From: Macrotis lagotis
Taxonomy: Eukaryota; Chordata; Mammalia; Peramelemorphia; Peramelidae
DNA length: 64,000 nt
Direction of reading: 5' to 3'
NCBI RefSeq assembly: GCF_037893015.1
Contig: NC_133665.1
Coordinates: forward strand, 197,134,714 to 197,198,713
Part shown: positions 61,280 to 64,000 of the stretch, one piece after another
Layout: each line of letters begins with the position of its first letter
Numbering within the stretch: the stretch's first letter is position 1
Program-made: the position numbers and the translations under genes
Notes under the pieces: generated by a model
Databases searched by the model: none
Seen by the model: only the letters and a program-made list of their open reading frames with translations
What the model was told of the DNA's origin: nothing

Positions 61280-62065
61280 TGGGACCAAGCAACTTAAGGA
61301 TCATAACATGAACACAATCATGAAGGAAATAGAGAACTTCTGAACCTAGAAAATTAAAACTCCATTTGAAAGAATTCACAGATCACCTTCAAAAAAATCC
61401 CAAAGGGTTATAAAACCATGCCTACCCTTTGACTTAGAAATGCCTCTACTGGATCTGTATTCCAGAGATGAAAAACAGGAAAGAAAAGGACCAGTATGTA
61501 TATATGGATAATCTGGGCAGCTCTTTTCTGGTGGCAAGGAACTGAAAATTGAAGGGATGCTCAGGGGAATGAAGGTGCAAACTGTGGTATAGGATTATGA
61601 TGAAATGCTATTCTGCTATAAAAAATGAGCAGGATGCTCAGTAAAACCAAGACCTGAAGGAGCAGATGCAATGGGAAATGTAGTATATACAGGGTTATAG
61701 CAAGACTGTAGGACAATCAGCTGTGAATGACAACAGTGCTGTGATCCAAAATTCCTGAAGGATTTATGATAAAGAATACTATCAGGATCCCCAGAGAGGA
61801 AAGCTAGTGTCCAAATACAGATTGAAGTACACTTTTTTCTTTTTTTTTGGGGGGGGGGGGGGGTAGAGATCCATTTTCTTTCACAGGACAATTACGGAAA
61901 TATTTTATATAACTTGCAAGACAAATGTGTAGAATAACCATATTTTTAGGAAATCAATGAAGGGGGAAGTGGGTGGGAAGGGAGAAAATTTGGGACTCAA
62001 AGTTATAAAAATAAATGTTAAAGCTTGTATTTATATATAACCAGTGAAAAAATAAAACAACAAAA
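61280..62065 (+). mobile_element. Internally deleted L1 (ORF1 piece joined to ORF2 3' end)
   Basis: An ORF1-like phrase 'AAAGAATTCACAGATCACCT' at about 61370 is followed within 40 bases by the ORF2 C-terminal phrase 'CTACCCTTTGACTTAGAAAT', 'CTACTGGATCTGTATTCCAG', then the ORF2 end and a 3' UTR with 'AAATGTTAAAGCTTGTATTT'. Most of ORF2 is absent. A G15 run lies at 61849-61863. Confidence 0.65.
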
Positions 62066-62282
62066 AGGAAAGAAAAAATCCAAGCCTGCAAATTCCAGGA
62101 GGGATAATGGCTATATTTAACAATTCCATTCAGAAACAAGAAGTCCTATAAGCCACCCAGAGAAAGACTTTCCAATACAATGGAAAGGATATTAGAATAA
62201 TGAAAGACTATATTCCCAGAGCATTAGAAATGAGGAGGGGATGGAAGAATGAGACTGCACTGGAGTCCAGAATCAGCTCAGG
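62066..62282. other. Unassigned stretch
   Basis: No gene or repeat was recognised. Confidence 0.3.
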
Positions 62283-62915
62283 ATCTGCTCCTTGCAATAA
62301 AAATGATTGACTAAATCCCAACTGTGAGAAGACTGAATTGATTGTATCATTTATTTAGGGACCCTATTTACAATTAACTGACTTGTATCTATCTGCACAA
62401 GTCATAGTTCTATGAATCTGAATTTGGCTCAGGATTTAGGTGGTATGTAATGGGTTAAGTGTTAAAATCCTGCTCTCCTGCTAATCACTGTTCTACTCTT
62501 GTCTCAGGAAATTAGCTCACCTTGGGAGATGCATGTGTCAGAAGAATTGTGATTTTCATATTGATCAATATGGTATGTGTAAAGAATTTACCAATAATTT
62601 CTGGAGATTTTTTTCCTAGGAAACTCTGACTTGGGAATCAGAGAGAACAATGCAGCCGGGAGCCTTAATCCTGACAAGTTGAGTCAGTAAACTGTATAAC
62701 CAGTCCCCAAGCAAAATAAAACACACCAAGACCAAACAATCATATTAACCCTAGGACAATATTGTGCTTCACTAGTGGGCTTGTCCTAAGAAAACCAAGA
62801 AAGATTGGGAATCAACCTTTCCCCTCATGTATATGTAGTCATCAAAGTGGATTAATCCCAATTTGTAAATCTGCTCCTTGCAATAAAAATGATTGATTAA
62901 ATCCCAACCTGAGAA
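62283..62915 (+). repeat. Pair of 48-bp direct repeats, possibly LTR-derived
   Basis: 'ATCTGCTCCTTGCAATAAAA' plus 'ATGATTGA(C/T)TAAATCCCAAC' occurs at 62283-62330 and again at 62869-62915. Each copy contains AATAAA. The 540 bases between have no recognisable gene. A poly(A)-containing block repeated around half a kilobase apart could be the remains of LTR sequence, but that is a guess. Confidence 0.6.
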
Positions 62916-62994
62916 TGGCTTGGTAAAAATTCTCATGTGAACACAATGGAGATAAATCTGGGATCATTACACCCACCAAGACTTCTATCTTATA

Positions 62995-63095
62995 AGGATG
63001 TCTAGTTTGCTTAGACTCAGAAAAAAAGGTCATGTGCTTGTTGTGTTATCATCTCCCTGATGTTGTGGTCATCTTCGAGAATGAAGGACAAACAT
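62995..63095 (+). repeat. RTE 3'-tail fragment or RTE-tailed SINE
   Basis: 'CTGATGTTGTGGTCATCTTC' and 'GAGAATGAAGGACAAACATT' followed by TTA/CTA repeats is an RTE-type 3' end. It is the reverse complement of the start seen at 8404. Confidence 0.65.
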
Positions 63096-63099
63096 TATT

Positions 63100-64000
63100 A
63101 CTATTATCACTAATGTACAAAATTACTACTATCAATAAATTTTTTCTAATGCTACCAAAATAATGTTGTACTAATGCCAGGAGTGACATTTTACAACAAA
63201 CTAAACCAAAGCAGTTCTCCAAGATATCATTTATTAACAGAAACGGGCAGCCTGATAATAAAGGACAGGTCAAATGGCCCTCCCTCTAACAAAAAGACCC
63301 CTATTAAAGATGAAACTCATTTTTATAAGCAGAGAAAAAACAGAAATTCTCTCACTGGATGTTTGTCCAAATCTACTGTTGGCGGGGGGGGGGGGGGGGG
63401 GGGGGGGGGGGAGTTTTATGTAAAAGTTCCTCAATTTGTACTACCCACACCATCTCTTCCTGACTAACATGAGGAGAAACCTATCCATCTTATGATCAAT
63501 TACTCATTAGAAATTTCCTGTGCTTTGCCCAACTTGAGACTCCCTCCTGATATATCTTTTTTATTTGGCTGATACATTTTCAACCTTCAAAAACAAGATC
63601 TATCAACCAATGGGATCTTGCATTTTATTTTGTCTTTCTAGAAGTATCTAGGTATTAATCCTTGTATAGACAAGATTTTGGGGACCAGAGATCCATTTCA
63701 TTACAGGGGTCATGGACCCTTTAAAGTGCTACTGGTTAGAAGCTCTGCCTGGGTTTCTTTTATTGTAGGATGGACAATTCTGAATGCCATAAGAGACAAA
63801 GAGTGAATTTTTCCCCACTCTTTTCTCAGAGACAAAGAGAAAGCTTTTTCATTTGTCACAGAGAATATAGAATGATTCCTGAATAAAATCACTGAGTAAA
63901 ATCAAACATAAAACACAGAATATGAAGAATTAATCTCCCCTAAAAGAATTAATTCCCTCACTAATAAAATTTTGAAAGAGGTATTTTAGAAATCTAAATA
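63100..64000. other. Unassigned right end
   Basis: No gene or named repeat was recognised. It contains a G28 homopolymer at 63384-63411. Confidence 0.3.
63384..63411. repeat. G28 homopolymer
   Basis: Twenty-eight consecutive G. The exact length is uncertain with most sequencing chemistries. Confidence 0.9.

Overview
The window looks like genomic DNA from a marsupial. It carries many copies of a tRNA-headed SINE of the WSINE/MAR-type (head 'GGGCAGCTAGGTGGC', B-box-like 'GGTTCAAATCC', tail 'CCTTGCAAAAACCTAAAA'), marsupial-type L1 3' ends, RTE/BovB-type LINEs, and old mammalian L2, MIR and CR1/L3 fragments. The species cannot be fixed from the sequence alone. Most of the 64 kb is transposon-derived or unclassified non-coding DNA. 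Only two protein-coding genes can be supported. No prokaryotic features, CRISPR arrays or canonical RNA genes were seen.

Gene 1 is CHP2 (calcineurin B homologous protein 2), + strand, seven coding exons between 32160 and 35582. It rebuilds a 195-residue EF-hand protein with GT-AG introns, matching phases, an N-myristoylation-type start (MGSGRS) and two canonical calcium loops. Its first exon lies in a CpG-rich block (about 31640-32360), preceded by a pyrimidine-rich tract, a (GA)n run and an 18-base C run. A second CpG-rich block at about 28850-29985 has no recognised gene. About 28.8-36.8 kb is nearly free of recognisable SINEs and L1s, unlike the flanks.

Gene 2 is a KRAB C2H2 zinc-finger gene on the - strand (53948-59496). 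It has a KRAB-A exon, a KRAB-B exon and a single finger exon with twelve good and two degenerate fingers, all joining in frame. The first coding exon was not found and may lie outside the window.

Layout: 0-28.8 kb is a mosaic of L1, L2, CR1/L3, SINE and RTE copies plus unassigned stretches. 28.8-36.8 kb is the CpG-rich CHP2 domain. 36.5-38.1 kb holds GT-rich repeats, one flanked by a perfect 19-bp inverted repeat. 38-42.6 kb is old repeats and simple repeats. 42.6-48.7 kb is an RTE LINE split by a 4-kb 5'-truncated L1. 48.7-53.7 kb is an L1 fragment, an unassigned 2.2-kb stretch and an L2 fragment. 53.7-59.5 kb is the KRAB-ZNF gene. 59.5-64 kb is L1 fragments, a SINE, a 48-bp direct repeat and an RTE-tailed fragment.

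No new defence-like or enzymatic system was found. The observations most worth checking are the orphan CpG block, the nested LINE insertions, three short telomere-like tracts (two inside CHP2), the inverted repeat around a GT tract, and the duplicated and degenerate fingers of the KRAB-ZNF gene. All repeat-family names come from remembered consensus patterns, not a search, and most edges are good to tens of bases.
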